DNA from: Pseudomonas taetrolens
GTDB lineage: Bacteria; Pseudomonadota; Gammaproteobacteria; Pseudomonadales; Pseudomonadaceae
Assembly: GCF_900475285.1 (NCBI RefSeq)
Contig: NZ_LS483370.1
Span: forward strand, 3,858,001 to 3,922,000
Direction of reading: 5' to 3'
Length of the DNA stretch: 64,000 bases
This document shows positions 11,233-21,058 of this stretch, piece by piece. The translations under genes were made by a program, and so were the position numbers. The notes under the pieces were generated by a model. That model was not told the origin of the DNA and ran no database searches. It saw only the letters and a program-made list of their open reading frames with translations. Within the stretch, counting starts at the first letter, position 1, and every line of letters starts with the position of its first letter.

Positions 11233-11888
11233 TGGTTGGCAGCCTTGGGAGCTGCTTCATCGGTCACTTGCTTGGCCTTGGCGACTTCACCTGCCCAGTT
11301 GTCGATGGTTTTATCCAGGTTGTTGCCATTGCGCTGCATGGCATCGGCGAACTGGTCACGGAACAGTTTGCCGATATTGATGCCATTGATAATCACGTTA
11401 CGCACTTTCCACTCGCCGTTAACCTTGTTCAAGGTGTAGGAGAGCGGGTAAATAGCGCCGCCATTACCTGTGACCTGCATGTCGACACTGGTGCGATCGC
11501 CACTTTCATCTTTGGCCGGCGACACAGTGATGCCCTTGTTATTGAATTCAAGCAAGGCATTGCCATAGAACTGCATCAGGCTGCGCTTGAAGTTCTCTTG
11601 AAAACGCTGCATCTGCGCAGGTGAGGCATTGCGCGAATATTTGACGGTCATGATGCTTTTTGAAATGCCGTCAACGTCCACCACGGGACCGACGATAGTG
11701 TTCAAGGCATCGTAGAACTGGCTTGGGCTCTGCTTGTACTGCTCTTTATTGGCAGCCAGGTCGGCCAGCAATCGGGTCGTTGTGTCTGAAACGATGTCAT
11801 GGGCAGACTGCCCTGGCGCAGCATTGGCCGCCAGAGGCAGGGTTGCAGCCAGAATCACCAACAGACCACGGCGCAAGAGAGAAATCAT
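11229..11888 (-). CDS. mlaC: Periplasmic phospholipid-binding protein MlaC (Ttg2D)
   Basis: Soluble periplasmic shuttle that carries phospholipid between the outer-membrane MlaA complex and inner-membrane MlaFEDB. Signal peptide about residues 1-23, ending LAANA before APGQSAHD. The rest is the Tol-Tol/MlaC fold: QFYDALNTIVGPVVDVDGIS and the WKVRNVIINGINIGKLFRDQF ending (only key segments quoted). 219 residues. It lies between mlaD and mlaB in the operon once called ttg2. Confidence 0.94.
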   Translation of the reverse strand: MISLLRRGLLVILAATLPLAANAAPGQSAHDIVSDTTTRLLADLAANKEQYKQSPSQFYDALNTIVGPVVDVDGISKSIMTVKYSRNASPAQMQRFQENFKRSLMQFYGNALLEFNNKGITVSPAKDESGDRTSVDMQVTGNGGAIYPLSYTLNKVNGEWKVRNVIINGINIGKLFRDQFADAMQRNGNNLDKTIDNWAGEVAKAKQVTDEAAPKAANQ

Positions 11889-11899
11889 CTGAACACTCC

Positions 11900-12367
11900 T
11901 TATTTGGCGTCTTTGCTAACAGTATTAAGCAGGAACTTGCCGATCAGGTCTTCAAGGACCAGCGACGATTGAGTGTCGTGAATGGTGCCACCATTCTTGA
12001 GCAAATCGTCCTCTCCGCCCACGCTGATACCGATGTACTTCTCGCCCAACAGGCCCGCCGTGAGGATAGACGCTGTCGAATCGGTCGGCAGGTTATCCAC
12101 GCGTTTTTCCAGCTGCAAGGTGACACGGGCAGTGAAGTTGTCACGGTCCAGGTCAATTGCCGTGACCTTGCCGATCGTCACACCGGCCATCGTGACCTTG
12201 GCGCGAACGGTCAGACCGGCAATATTGTCGAAATAGGCGTACAGCTTGTACGTGTCGGTGCTGGTAGCCGGGGACAATCCGCTGACTCGCAGGGCGAGCA
12301 ACAGCAAAGCCAGGATGCCAGCCAGCAGGAACAGGCCGACACCGATTTCCATGGTGCGGTTTTGCAT
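11900..12367 (-). CDS. mlaD: MCE-domain protein MlaD (Ttg2C)
   Basis: Inner-membrane protein with one N-terminal helix (about residues 8-25) and a periplasmic MCE domain (about 38-116). It forms the hexameric lipid channel of the MlaFEDB transporter. The GLTVRAKVTMAGVTIGKV segment is the MCE core. 155 residues. Its ATG shares one base with the mlaE stop. Confidence 0.95.
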   Translation of the reverse strand: MQNRTMEIGVGLFLLAGILALLLLALRVSGLSPATSTDTYKLYAYFDNIAGLTVRAKVTMAGVTIGKVTAIDLDRDNFTARVTLQLEKRVDNLPTDSTASILTAGLLGEKYIGISVGGEDDLLKNGGTIHDTQSSLVLEDLIGKFLLNTVSKDAK

Positions 12368-13164
12368 CAGAAATCTCCAAACATCAAGGCGGTCAAAATA
12401 AAGTCCAGCCCGAGGACTGCCAATGAGGCATACACCACGGTCTTGGTAGTGGCACGGCTGATCCCCTCGGAAGTGGGTTCACAGTCATAACCTTGGAACA
12501 CGGCAATCCAGGTCACCACAAAAGCAAATACGATGCTTTTGATGATCCCGTTCAATACGTCACCACTGAAGGTCACGCTGTTTTGCATGTTGGCCCAGTA
12601 CGAACCGTCGTAGACACCGAGCCAGTCCACCGCCACCCATGAGCCGCCCCAGATCCCGACCACGCTGAAAATCATCGCCAGCAGCGGCAAGGAAATGAAC
12701 CCTGCCCACAACCGTGGCGCGACGATGTACTTGAGCGGGTCAACACCAATCATTTCCAGGCTGGACAGCTGCTCGGTCGACTTCATGTTGCCGATTTCTG
12801 CAGTCAATGCAGAACCGGCCCGACCGGCAAACAGCAGCGCAGTCACTACGGGCCCGAGTTCACGTAAAAGCGTCAGGGCAACCATTTGCCCGACTGCCTG
12901 CTCGGAACCATAACTGGACAGGATGCTGAACCCCTGCAGCGCCAGCACCATGCCAATGAAGATGCCGGACACGACGATAATCACCAGCGACATGACACCT
13001 ACGGAGTGCAGCTGTTTGAGCAACAGCCCGAACCCGCCCCCAATGCCTCCCCGCCCCAGCAGGGCGTGAAACAGGAAAATGCTCGAACGGCCCAGTACGG
13101 CGAGAATGTCGATCCCGGCCCGCCCGAACAACCCGATACGGTCCATTATTGAATGCTTGCGCAT
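12367..13164 (-). CDS. mlaE: ABC transporter permease MlaE (Ttg2B)
   Basis: Integral membrane permease of the Mla phospholipid transporter. 265 residues with five or six hydrophobic segments. The family hallmark SGIFIGMVLALQG is near residue 63, and the cytoplasmic loop EIGNMKSTEQLSSLEMIGVD couples to MlaF. Start and stop overlap the neighbouring mla genes by one base each, which points to coupled translation. Confidence 0.95.
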   Translation of the reverse strand: MRKHSIMDRIGLFGRAGIDILAVLGRSSIFLFHALLGRGGIGGGFGLLLKQLHSVGVMSLVIIVVSGIFIGMVLALQGFSILSSYGSEQAVGQMVALTLLRELGPVVTALLFAGRAGSALTAEIGNMKSTEQLSSLEMIGVDPLKYIVAPRLWAGFISLPLLAMIFSVVGIWGGSWVAVDWLGVYDGSYWANMQNSVTFSGDVLNGIIKSIVFAFVVTWIAVFQGYDCEPTSEGISRATTKTVVYASLAVLGLDFILTALMFGDF

Positions 13165-13973
13165 CAGCGCTTCCCCAGAAGATCGGTTCGGTAGTCCGAC
13201 GCCGGAAAATGAAACGGAACCGGGCCATCCGGATCGCCGTTCATGAACTGACGAATACGCGGATTATCGGCATTCATCAGCTCTTCTGGCGTGCCCTGCC
13301 CCAATACCTGACCATCTCCGACAACATATAAGTAGTCGGCAATACTCGCTGTTTCGGCCAAATCGTGTGAAACCACAATACTGGTAATTCCCAGGGCGTC
13401 GTTCAGCAGGCGAATCAGTCGCACCAGCACACCCATTGCGATAGGGTCCTGCCCCACGAAAGGCTCGTCATACATCAGTATTTTCGGATCCAGCGCAATC
13501 GCTCGCGCCAAAGCTACCCGACGCTTCATGCCACCGGACAGCTCATCCGGCATCAGGTCGATTGCACCGCGCAGCCCGACCGCTTGCAGCTTGAGCAGCA
13601 CGATGTCACGGATCATTTCTTCCGGCAGCTGGGTGTGAACCCGCAGCGGAAAAGCCACGTTCTCGAACACGTCGAGATCGGTGAACAGGGCTCCGCTCTG
13701 AAACAACACGCCCATATGTTTGCGGGCATCGAAAAGATCACTGCGTGACAGGGCCGGCAGGTTCTGACCGTTCACCCAGACTTCACCGCTACTGGGACGC
13801 AGTTGCATTCCCATCAGACGCAATAGTGTGGTTTTACCGCAGCCGGACGGCCCCATGATTCCCGTGACTTTGCCACGTGGAATTCGAATATCGACATTAT
13901 TGAAGATGCTGCGCGTGCCGCGCTTGAAGGACACTCCCTTCAGCTCAACCGCGTAGGCGTTATCGGCGCTCAT
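13164..13973 (-). CDS. mlaF: ABC transporter ATP-binding protein MlaF (Ttg2A)
   Basis: ATPase of the Mla phospholipid transporter. Walker A GPSGCGKTT at residues 41-49, signature LSGGM at 145-149, Walker B ILMYDE at 165-170. 269 residues, with the C-terminal extension typical of MlaF (ending near SDYRTDLLGKR) that contacts MlaB. First gene of mlaFEDCB, divergent from kdsD across a 292-base spacer. Confidence 0.96.
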   Translation of the reverse strand: MSADNAYAVELKGVSFKRGTRSIFNNVDIRIPRGKVTGIMGPSGCGKTTLLRLMGMQLRPSSGEVWVNGQNLPALSRSDLFDARKHMGVLFQSGALFTDLDVFENVAFPLRVHTQLPEEMIRDIVLLKLQAVGLRGAIDLMPDELSGGMKRRVALARAIALDPKILMYDEPFVGQDPIAMGVLVRLIRLLNDALGITSIVVSHDLAETASIADYLYVVGDGQVLGQGTPEELMNADNPRIRQFMNGDPDGPVPFHFPASDYRTDLLGKR

Positions 13974-14226
13974 CTAAACTCCTTGCGATGCAGCCTCTGC
14001 CTCTCACCCGGACACCAAACCCCTTGTCAGGAGGCATGCGTTCCCTGAGCGGGCTGAACTGGCGGCGAACTATATCACTGCTGATACTGACCGCCCAAGG
14101 CCGAAGGAGTGCCCGTACAGATACCAGACAGCGAAATAAGTACGAATTAACAGGCATAAGCCCCCCGTTTGCAGGCACAGGCAATAAAGCACTGCGATCA
14201 AGCGTGAGGGAATTCAACATTACCGC

Positions 14227-14232
14227 TATAAT
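14227..14232 (+). promoter_or_regulatory. Candidate -10 of the kdsD promoter
   Basis: A consensus TATAAT lies 34 bases before the kdsD ATG. No convincing -35 is seen at 16-18 bases upstream. The rest of the 292-base spacer between divergent mlaF and kdsD shows no other clear element. Confidence 0.45.
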
Positions 14233-14265
14233 CTTTGCCTTTTCTCAGGCTACCTGACTTCGAAC

Positions 14266-15240
14266 ATGAGCCAATCCAGCGACCTGATTCAATCAGCCCA
14301 ACGTACCATCCGCCTCGAGCTGGAAGCCGTAAAAGGTTTGCTGCCTCATATCGACGCTGATTTCGTACGCGCCTGCGAGATGATTTTGGCAAGCAAGGGC
14401 CGGGTAGTCGTTGTAGGCATGGGCAAATCCGGGCATATCGGACGCAAAATTGCCGCCACTCTGGCCAGCACCGGCACCACGGCTTTTTTCGTCCATCCCG
14501 CTGAAGCCAGTCATGGCGACATGGGCATGATTGCGCGCGGTGACATCATTCTCGCGTTGTCGAACTCCGGCTCGACCACCGAAATCGTCACCCTGCTGCC
14601 CCTGATCAAACGCTTGGGCATCCCGCTGATCTGCATGACCGGCAACCCGGACTCACCCCTGGCCAAGGCTGCCGATGTCAAACTCGATGCCCGCGTGGCC
14701 CAAGAGGCTTGCCCGCTGAACCTGGCCCCCACCTCTTCGACCACCGCAGCATTGGTACTGGGTGATGCCCTGGCGATTGCATTGCTTGAAGCCCGGGGCT
14801 TTACTGCCGAAGACTTCGCTTTCTCGCACCCGGGCGGCGCTCTCGGCCGACGCTTGCTGCTGAAAGTCGAGAATGTCATGCACAGTGGCGAAGAACTCCC
14901 CCAGGTAGTACGTGGCACATTACTTAAAGACGCGTTGATGGAAATGACCCACAAGGGCCTCGGCATGACCGTCGTCATTGATGAAGATGGCCGCCTGGCC
15001 GGAATCTTCACCGACGGTGACCTGCGCCGCACACTGGACCGTCAGATCGATATCCGCAACGCAACCATTGACTCGGTCATGACACCCCACGGCAAAACCG
15101 CCAGGGCCGACATGCTGGCAGCTGAAGCCTTGAAGATCATGGAAGACCATAAAATCAGCGCACTGGTGGTTATCGACAAGGAAGAGCGACCGGTCGGCGC
15201 CTTGAACATGCACGATTTACTTCGCGCAGGAGTCATGTGA
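14266..15240 (+). CDS. kdsD: Arabinose-5-phosphate isomerase KdsD
   Basis: Converts ribulose 5-phosphate to arabinose 5-phosphate, the first step towards KDO for the LPS core. The SIS domain has VVVGMGKSGHIGRKIA near residues 47-62 and HPAEASHGDMG at 77-87. Two CBS domains follow (about 208-265 and 272-324; FTDGDLRRTLD in the first). 324 residues. The stop overlaps the kdsC start. It heads the kdsD-kdsC-lptC-lptA-lptB operon, linking KDO supply to LPS export. Confidence 0.95.
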   Translation: MSQSSDLIQSAQRTIRLELEAVKGLLPHIDADFVRACEMILASKGRVVVVGMGKSGHIGRKIAATLASTGTTAFFVHPAEASHGDMGMIARGDIILALSNSGSTTEIVTLLPLIKRLGIPLICMTGNPDSPLAKAADVKLDARVAQEACPLNLAPTSSTTAALVLGDALAIALLEARGFTAEDFAFSHPGGALGRRLLLKVENVMHSGEELPQVVRGTLLKDALMEMTHKGLGMTVVIDEDGRLAGIFTDGDLRRTLDRQIDIRNATIDSVMTPHGKTARADMLAAEALKIMEDHKISALVVIDKEERPVGALNMHDLLRAGVM

Positions 15241-15764
15241 TGACCCTCGACCTGCTCCAGCGCGGCAAAGGCATCAAGCTTGCCATTTTCGACGTTGACG
15301 GCGTCTTGACCGACGGGCGTCTCTATTTCCTTGAAGATGGCAGCGAATTCAAAACCTTCAGCACCTTCGATGGCCAAGGCATAAAGATGCTGATGGCCGC
15401 CGGGGTTCAAACCGCGATTATCAGCGGCCGTAAAACCCCTGTGGTTGAACGCCGCGCACAGAATCTGGGCATCCCGTACCTGTATCAGGGCCGGGAAGAT
15501 AAATTGGTCGTATTGAACGAGCTTCTCGGCCAACTCAACCTAAACTATGAACAGGTCGCCTATCTGGGCGATGATTTGCCTGACCTGCCGGTTATCCGTC
15601 GTGTCGGTCTGGGAATGGCCGTTGCCAATGCGGCCAGCTTCGTTCGCGAACATGCTCATGGCGTGACCCTGGCGCGTGGCGGTGAAGGTGCCGCCCGCGA
15701 ATTCTGCGAGCTGATCCTGCGCGCCCAAGGCCGCCTGGACGCAGCCAACGCCGCCTACCTATAG
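15240..15764 (+). CDS. kdsC: 3-deoxy-D-manno-octulosonate-8-phosphate phosphatase KdsC
   Basis: HAD-family phosphatase that removes phosphate from KDO-8-phosphate. Catalytic Asp18 and Asp20 are in FDVDGVLTDG (17-26), and the metal-binding YLGDDLPDLPV lies further on. 174 residues from the ATG at 15240, which overlaps the kdsD TGA (ATGA). A GTG at 15237 is in frame but adds only one residue. Tetrameric C1-cap family with no separate cap domain. Confidence 0.95.
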   Translation: MTLDLLQRGKGIKLAIFDVDGVLTDGRLYFLEDGSEFKTFSTFDGQGIKMLMAAGVQTAIISGRKTPVVERRAQNLGIPYLYQGREDKLVVLNELLGQLNLNYEQVAYLGDDLPDLPVIRRVGLGMAVANAASFVREHAHGVTLARGGEGAAREFCELILRAQGRLDAANAAYL

Positions 15765-15772
15765 AGCTTCCT

Positions 15773-16345
15773 ATGCTGAGCAAAAAGATTCGTAACATCC
15801 TGTTATTCGCAGTCATTGCTGCGCTGTTCGCAGCCGTTGGCTATTGGAATATCAGCCCCGGACGCTTTCTCGACACCCCTGTAGTGGCTGTCGATGAATC
15901 TGCCATCGATTATTACGCCCTGAACGCCCGCAGCCTTCAGTACCTGCCGGACGGTAAACTGCAGTACGAAATGACCGCCGACAAGGTTGAACACGTAAAG
16001 GCTTCAGAGGTCTCTTTACTGACCAAGCCCGACCTGCAGATGTATCGCGGTACAGCGTACCCGTGGCACGTCCAGAGCGAACGCGGCGAAGTCAACCCGG
16101 ACGGCAGCGAGGTTGAGTTGATTGACTCGGTACGCATCGCCCGGACCGACGAAAAAAAACGCACAACGGTTATTACCAGTAGCCGCATGACTGTATTCCC
16201 CCAGAAGCAATATGCGCAGACCCAGCAAGCCGTTAGAATCGACGGCGCTGGCGGCGTTACAACTGGCAAGGGAATGAAAGCATATTTGAAAGACGGCAGG
16301 ATGGACCTGCTGTCCAACGTAAGAGGACAGTATGAGTCTCGTTAA
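15773..16345 (+). CDS. lptC: LPS export protein LptC
   Basis: Bitopic inner-membrane protein of the LptB2FGC transporter; passes LPS to periplasmic LptA. One N-terminal helix (about residues 8-24) precedes a periplasmic beta-jellyroll domain. YDALNARSLQYLPDGKLQYE-like segments (residues 43-62) match the LptC family. 190 residues. It overlaps lptA by 14 bases, suggesting coupled translation. Confidence 0.93.
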   Translation: MLSKKIRNILLFAVIAALFAAVGYWNISPGRFLDTPVVAVDESAIDYYALNARSLQYLPDGKLQYEMTADKVEHVKASEVSLLTKPDLQMYRGTAYPWHVQSERGEVNPDGSEVELIDSVRIARTDEKKRTTVITSSRMTVFPQKQYAQTQQAVRIDGAGGVTTGKGMKAYLKDGRMDLLSNVRGQYESR

Positions 16346-16877
16346 AACCCTCCCTTTATTGCTCAGCCTGAGCGCAGCACTGGGAAGCGCGAGCGCCTGG
16401 GCTCTGCCGAACGATAACGAACAGCCTATCCGCATCCAGGCCAATGAAGCACAGCTGGATGACAAACAAGGCGTCGCTACCTACAAGGGTGATGTGATCA
16501 TCACTCAGGGCTCGATGAAAATCACCGGCAACACCGTCACTATCACCCGCAACGCGGCGGGAGAAATTGACGTAGTGACGTCGGTGGGCAATCTTGCCTA
16601 CTTCGAGCAGCTGCAAAAAGAATCTGATCCCAAACCGGTTCAGGCGTATGCCGTGACCATTCAGTACCATGCGCCGCAAAACCGCATCGTGCTGATCGAC
16701 AGGGCCAAGGTCATTAACGACGGCAACACCACCGAAGGCGAGAAAATCGTCTACGACACGGTGAAACAGGTCGCCAATGCCGGTCGCGCCAATGGCAGCA
16801 GCGTCACCGCTCCACGTCCGCGCATCGACATGGTGATCCAGCCGAAGAAAAAAACCGACCAACAGAAGGCCCAGTAA
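16332..16877 (+). CDS. lptA: Periplasmic LPS transport protein LptA (LptH in P. aeruginosa)
   Basis: Periplasmic bridge protein that carries LPS from LptC to LptD. Signal peptide about residues 1-24 (ends SASAWA before LPNDNEQPI), then the OstA/LptA jellyroll ([20 protein letters not shown] near 32-51). 181 residues with a charged tail, [11 protein letters not shown]. In P. aeruginosa the orthologue at this locus is called LptH. Its stop shares one base with the lptB start. Confidence 0.94.
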   Translation: MSLVKTLPLLLSLSAALGSASAWALPNDNEQPIRIQANEAQLDDKQGVATYKGDVIITQGSMKITGNTVTITRNAAGEIDVVTSVGNLAYFEQLQKESDPKPVQAYAVTIQYHAPQNRIVLIDRAKVINDGNTTEGEKIVYDTVKQVANAGRANGSSVTAPRPRIDMVIQPKKKTDQQKAQ

Positions 16878-17602
16878 TGGCAACTCTGAAAGCCCAGCAT
16901 TTGGCTAAAAGCTACAAGAGCCGCCAGGTGGTACGAGATGTCAGCCTGTCGATCGACAGCGGGCAAATCGTCGGCTTGCTCGGTCCTAACGGTGCGGGCA
17001 AGACCACGTGTTTCTACATGATTGTCGGCCTGGTCCAGGCCGATCAGGGTCGCGTGCTGATCGACGACCTCGACGTCAGCCATCAACCCATGCACGGTCG
17101 CGCACGTGCCGGTATCGGTTACTTGCCGCAGGAAGCTTCGATCTTTCGCAAGCTGTCGGTTGCCGACAACATCATGGCAATCCTCGAAACGCGCAAGGAG
17201 CTGGACAAGGCAGGTCGTCGCCAGGAACTGGAAAGCCTGCTGCAGGAATTCCACATCAACCACATCCGCGAAAACCTGGGCATGAGCCTGTCTGGGGGCG
17301 AACGCCGCCGGGTCGAAATTGCCCGCGCACTGGCCACTGCCCCCAAGTTCATCCTGCTCGATGAACCCTTTGCAGGCGTTGACCCCATTTCCGTAGGTGA
17401 CATCAAGCAAATCATCCATCATCTGAAGGCCAAGGGTATTGGCGTGCTGATCACCGATCACAACGTCCGTGAAACCCTCGACATCTGCGAAACTGCGTAT
17501 ATCGTCAACGACGGTCAATTGATCGCTGAAGGTGATGCTGAAACGATTCTTGCCAACGAATTGGTGAGAGAAGTTTACCTCGGTCACGAGTTCCGCCTGT
17601 AA
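16877..17602 (+). CDS. lptB: LPS export ABC transporter ATP-binding protein LptB
   Basis: Cytoplasmic ATPase that powers extraction of LPS from the inner membrane with LptFG. Walker [10 protein letters not shown] at 36-44, signature LSGGE at 138-142, Walker B FILLDEP at 158-164, and the switch histidine in [11 protein letters not shown]. 241 residues. lptF and lptG are not in the window; in pseudomonads they lie elsewhere. rpoN follows after about 220 bases. Confidence 0.97.
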   Translation: MATLKAQHLAKSYKSRQVVRDVSLSIDSGQIVGLLGPNGAGKTTCFYMIVGLVQADQGRVLIDDLDVSHQPMHGRARAGIGYLPQEASIFRKLSVADNIMAILETRKELDKAGRRQELESLLQEFHINHIRENLGMSLSGGERRRVEIARALATAPKFILLDEPFAGVDPISVGDIKQIIHHLKAKGIGVLITDHNVRETLDICETAYIVNDGQLIAEGDAETILANELVREVYLGHEFRL

Positions 17603-17737
17603 TCGCAGGAATGGTGGAAACTCCTGGAGCGCTGACAAATAAAACATCCAACGACGTTTTATTCCACAAGCGCTCAGCCGTTTCCCGGGGCAACGGAAAC
17701 TAATTAAGAACGCCCCTAGGCAAACACAGCGGTTTCA

Positions 17738-17752
17738 GGCATATAATTTGCT
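17738..17752 (+). promoter_or_regulatory. Candidate sigma-54 (-24/-12) promoter in front of rpoN
   Basis: GGCATATAATTTGCT has GG (17738-17739) and GC (17750-17751) separated by exactly 10 bases and matches GGCA-N6-TTGCT of the sigma-54 consensus. It also contains TATAAT (17742-17747), but no good -35 is seen for sigma-70. The site is about 75 bases before the rpoN start. It suggests direct autoregulation, which is inference. Confidence 0.5.
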
Positions 17753-17826
17753 TATGTTTGGCGCTTCCGCGCCCTTGTAGTGGATGGCGCCATGTGCGCC
17801 GGCGAATAAGGTGTAAAGCCCCTGCC

Positions 17827-19320
17827 ATGAAACCATCGCTAGTCCTGAGAATGGGCCAGCAGCTGACAATGACACCTCAGCTGCAACAAGCCATACGCCT
17901 GCTCCAATTGTCGACCCTGGACCTGCAACAGGAAATCCAGGAGGCCCTGGAATCCAATCCGATGCTCGAACGCCAGGAAGAAGGCGAAGACTTCGACAAT
18001 TCGGACCCTATGGCCGACAACATCGAGCAAAAACCCAACAACGATATTCAGGAGCCTTCCTACCAGGAATCCGCCCCTACCGTGGACAACCTCGAGGAAG
18101 GCGAATGGAATGACCGCATTCCCAACGAGCTGCCTGTCGACACCGCCTGGGAAGACGTTTATCAGACCAGCGCCAGCAGCCTGCCAAGCAATGACGATGA
18201 CGAGTGGGACTTCACCACCCGCACCTCTGCCGGTGAAAGCCTGCAGAGCCACTTGCTGTGGCAATTGAACCTTGTACCGATGTCCGACACTGACCGACTG
18301 ATCGGTGTGACGCTCATCGACTGCATCAACAACCAGGGCTATCTCGACGAAACACTCGAAGAAATCCTCGAAGCGTTCGACCCGGAGCTGGACATCGAGC
18401 TCGATGAAATCGAAGCTGTCCTGCACCGCATCCAGCAATTCGAACCCGCCGGTATCGGTGCACGCAGCCTAGGCGAATGCCTGCTGCTGCAATTGCGTCA
18501 GCTGCCTGCCAAAACACCTTGGCTGAACGAAGCCAAGCGCCTGGTCACCGACTACATCGACCTGCTCGGCGCTCGCGACTACAGCCAGTTGATGCGTCGC
18601 ATGAAGCTCAAGGAAGACGAGCTGCGCCAGGTCATCGAGCTGGTACAAAGCCTTAATCCGCGCCCGGGCTCACAAATCGAGTCCAGCGAAGCCGAGTACG
18701 TGGTACCTGACGTTATCGTGCGCAAAGATAACGAACGCTGGCTGGTGGAGCTCAACCAGGAGTCCGTGCCACGCTTGCGCGTCAACCCGCAATATGCCGG
18801 TTTCGTCCGCCGTGCCGACACCAGTGCCGACAACACGTTTATGCGCAATCAACTACAGGAAGCACGCTGGTTCATCAAAAGCCTGCAGAGCCGCAACGAA
18901 ACCCTGATGAAAGTGGCGACCCAAATCGTCGAACATCAGCGCGGCTTCCTGGAGTACGGCGACGAGGCCATGAAGCCTTTGGTGCTGCATGACATTGCCG
19001 AAGCCGTAGGCATGCACGAATCCACGATCTCTCGGGTTACCACACAAAAATTCATGCATACCCCGCGCGGTATTTATGAGTTGAAGTACTTTTTCTCCAG
19101 CCATGTCAGCACTTCCGAAGGCGGCGAATGCTCGTCCACCGCGATCCGTGCCATCATCAAAAAACTGGTTGCCGCTGAAAATCAGAAAAAGCCGTTGAGT
19201 GACAGCAAGATCGCTGGTTTACTGGAGGCACAAGGTATTCAGGTCGCCCGTCGCACCGTCGCCAAGTATCGCGAATCCCTGGGAATCGCGCCTTCGAGCG
19301 AACGCAAGCGTTTGATGTAA
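17827..19320 (+). CDS. rpoN: RNA polymerase sigma-54 factor RpoN
   Basis: Sigma factor for nitrogen, motility and many activator-dependent promoters. The start is set at the ATG at 17827 ([18 protein letters not shown]), giving 497 residues, the size known in P. aeruginosa. Gln-rich region I is residues 1-50, the acidic region II about 55-120, then the core-binding and helix-turn-helix regions. The RpoN box [10 protein letters not shown] is at 474-483. It is followed by hpf-ptsN-rapZ-ptsO, the standard rpoN cluster. Confidence 0.98.
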   Translation: MKPSLVLRMGQQLTMTPQLQQAIRLLQLSTLDLQQEIQEALESNPMLERQEEGEDFDNSDPMADNIEQKPNNDIQEPSYQESAPTVDNLEEGEWNDRIPNELPVDTAWEDVYQTSASSLPSNDDDEWDFTTRTSAGESLQSHLLWQLNLVPMSDTDRLIGVTLIDCINNQGYLDETLEEILEAFDPELDIELDEIEAVLHRIQQFEPAGIGARSLGECLLLQLRQLPAKTPWLNEAKRLVTDYIDLLGARDYSQLMRRMKLKEDELRQVIELVQSLNPRPGSQIESSEAEYVVPDVIVRKDNERWLVELNQESVPRLRVNPQYAGFVRRADTSADNTFMRNQLQEARWFIKSLQSRNETLMKVATQIVEHQRGFLEYGDEAMKPLVLHDIAEAVGMHESTISRVTTQKFMHTPRGIYELKYFFSSHVSTSEGGECSSTAIRAIIKKLVAAENQKKPLSDSKIAGLLEAQGIQVARRTVAKYRESLGIAPSSERKRLM

Positions 19321-19340
19321 GCCACGGGTTACAGCGTTTC

Positions 19341-19366
19341 AGTGGCAGGCTGCTCAGCCTGCCACT
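19341..19366 (+). terminator. Hairpin between rpoN and hpf
   Basis: AGTGGCAGGCT (19341-19351), loop GCTC, and AGCCTGCCACT (19356-19366) form a perfect 11-bp stem followed by TTAT. The T tract is short, so termination is probably partial and hpf may also be read from rpoN. Confidence 0.55.
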
Positions 19367-19396
19367 TTATGCAATGGCATCAAAAGGAGAAACTGT

Positions 19397-19705
19397 ATGC
19401 AAGTCAACATCAGTGGACACCAACTGGAAGTCACCGAACCGCTGCGCGCTTACATCGGCGAAAAACTCGACCGACTGGAACGCCACTTCGACAAGATTAC
19501 CAACGTACAGGTGACGATGGCGGTCGAAAAACTGAAACAGAAAATCGAAGCCACTCTGCATATCCATGGAGGGGAAGTCGTTGCCAATGCCGAGCATGAC
19601 GACATGTATGCGGCAATTGACCTGCTCACTGACAAGCTTGATCGCCAACTGAAAAAGCATAAGGAAAAGACCCAAAGCCTGCTCCAGGGCGCGACCGGTC
19701 GTTAA
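19397..19705 (+). CDS. hpf: Ribosome hibernation promoting factor Hpf
   Basis: Small protein that binds the 30S decoding centre in stationary phase and helps form inactive 100S dimers. Short form of 102 residues, beginning MQVNISGHQLEVTEPLRAYI, with a basic C-terminus (LKKHKEKTQSLL). AAAAGGAGAAACTGT just upstream gives a strong ribosome binding site. Conserved position after rpoN. Confidence 0.95.
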   Translation: MQVNISGHQLEVTEPLRAYIGEKLDRLERHFDKITNVQVTMAVEKLKQKIEATLHIHGGEVVANAEHDDMYAAIDLLTDKLDRQLKKHKEKTQSLLQGATGR

Positions 19706-19717
19706 TACTCCCTACCC

Positions 19718-20182
19718 ATGATTCGACTTGAAAATATCCTGACCCCCGGCCGTTCCCTCGTGAACGCGCCGGGCGGCAGTAAAAAGCGCGCACTCGAACA
19801 AATTGCCAACCTGATCAGTCGCGAAGTGCCTGATCTCGAAATGCAGGATGTTTTCGAGAGCCTTATTGCCCGTGAAAAACTCGGCTCCACCGGTTTTGGT
19901 AACGGAATTGCAATCCCCCATTGCCGCCTCAAGGGCTGCAAGTCGCCAGTCAGCGCCTTGCTGCACCTCGACGCCCCTATAGATTTCGACGCCATCGATG
20001 GCGCGCCGGTCGACCTGCTCTTCGTTTTGCTGGTACCTGAAGCGGCAACCGATGCACATCTGGAACTGCTCCGGCAGATCGCCAGCATGCTCGATCGTAA
20101 AGACGTGCGCGAGAAGCTGCGCGCCGCATCCAGCAACGAAGCGCTGTATCAGGTTGTTCTGGACGTACAGAACGGTCATTAA
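19718..20182 (+). CDS. ptsN: Nitrogen PTS regulatory EIIA component PtsN
   Basis: EIIA-Ntr protein, the final phosphate acceptor of the PtsP-NPr-PtsN chain; controls potassium, carbon/nitrogen balance and storage rather than sugar uptake. The phosphorylated histidine is His68 in [10 protein letters not shown], within a 154-residue PTS EIIA type-2 domain. The other two members are ptsO, which lies downstream here, and ptsP, which is not in the window. Confidence 0.96.
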   Translation: MIRLENILTPGRSLVNAPGGSKKRALEQIANLISREVPDLEMQDVFESLIAREKLGSTGFGNGIAIPHCRLKGCKSPVSALLHLDAPIDFDAIDGAPVDLLFVLLVPEAATDAHLELLRQIASMLDRKDVREKLRAASSNEALYQVVLDVQNGH

Positions 20183-20184
20183 TC

Positions 20185-21042
20185 ATGCGCTTAGTTATTG
20201 TCAGCGGACGCTCCGGCTCCGGTAAAAGCACTGCCCTCGCCGTCCTTGAAGACAACGGTTTCTATTGCATCGACAACTTGCCTGCCGGCTTGTTGCCGGA
20301 GCTGGCGGAGCGTGCGCTGATTCACACCGAGCTGGCACAGCCGCTGGTGGCCGTATCGATTGATGCGCGAAACCTGCCGAGCCATTTATCGCGTTTTCCG
20401 CAATTGCTTGAAGAGGTGCGCAGTCGGCATATCCAGTGCGATGTGCTGTATCTGGATGCCGACGAAGAAACCTTGTTCAAGCGGTTCTCGGAAACCCGCA
20501 GACGTCACCCGCTGAGCAGTGCCAGCCGCTCTTTGGCCGAAGCGATCCGCGACGAGACGCAACTGCTGGGGCCGATTGTCGACCTTGCTGATCTCACCAT
20601 CAACACCACCAACCTCAACCTGTATCAGTTGCGCGACACGATCAAGTTGCGCCTGCTGAACAAACCAGAAGCCGGTACTGCCTTTTTGGTGGAGTCGTTC
20701 GGCTTCAAGCGCGGGATGCCGGTGGACGCCGACCTGGTGTTTGATGTGCGGTGCCTGCCCAACCCGTATTGGAAACCCGAACTGCGAGAACAATCCGGGC
20801 TGGACCAGCCCGTCGTCGACTACCTGGCAGCCCAACCGGATGTCGAAGAGATGTTCCAGGACATCTCCAGCTATCTGCTCAAGTGGCTGCCGCGTTTTGC
20901 CGCCAGCAACCGCGCCTATGTCACCATTGGCATCGGCTGCACGGGCGGTCATCACCGCTCTGTCTACCTGACCGAACGACTCGGCAAGTGCCTGCAAAAA
21001 ACTCTGAAGAACGTCCAGGTTCGCCACCGCGACCTTACTTGA
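20185..21042 (+). CDS. rapZ: RNase adapter protein RapZ (YvcJ family)
   Basis: Nucleotide-binding regulator; in E. coli it directs RNase E to the sRNA GlmZ and so controls glucosamine-6-phosphate synthase. Walker [10 protein letters not shown] is at residues 8-16 and [11 protein letters not shown] follows near 32. The C-terminal [18 protein letters not shown] is the family's RNA-binding/ligand motif. 285 residues. It starts 2 bases after the ptsN stop. Confidence 0.96.
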   Translation: MRLVIVSGRSGSGKSTALAVLEDNGFYCIDNLPAGLLPELAERALIHTELAQPLVAVSIDARNLPSHLSRFPQLLEEVRSRHIQCDVLYLDADEETLFKRFSETRRRHPLSSASRSLAEAIRDETQLLGPIVDLADLTINTTNLNLYQLRDTIKLRLLNKPEAGTAFLVESFGFKRGMPVDADLVFDVRCLPNPYWKPELREQSGLDQPVVDYLAAQPDVEEMFQDISSYLLKWLPRFAASNRAYVTIGIGCTGGHHRSVYLTERLGKCLQKTLKNVQVRHRDLT

Positions 21043-21058
21043 AAGGATTTAACCCGCG

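Noticed and set aside
14000..14265. Possible extra gene in the mlaF-kdsD spacer (89- and 86-codon frames)
   Set aside because: No family resemblance and no ribosome binding site; the region fits a divergent promoter spacer.
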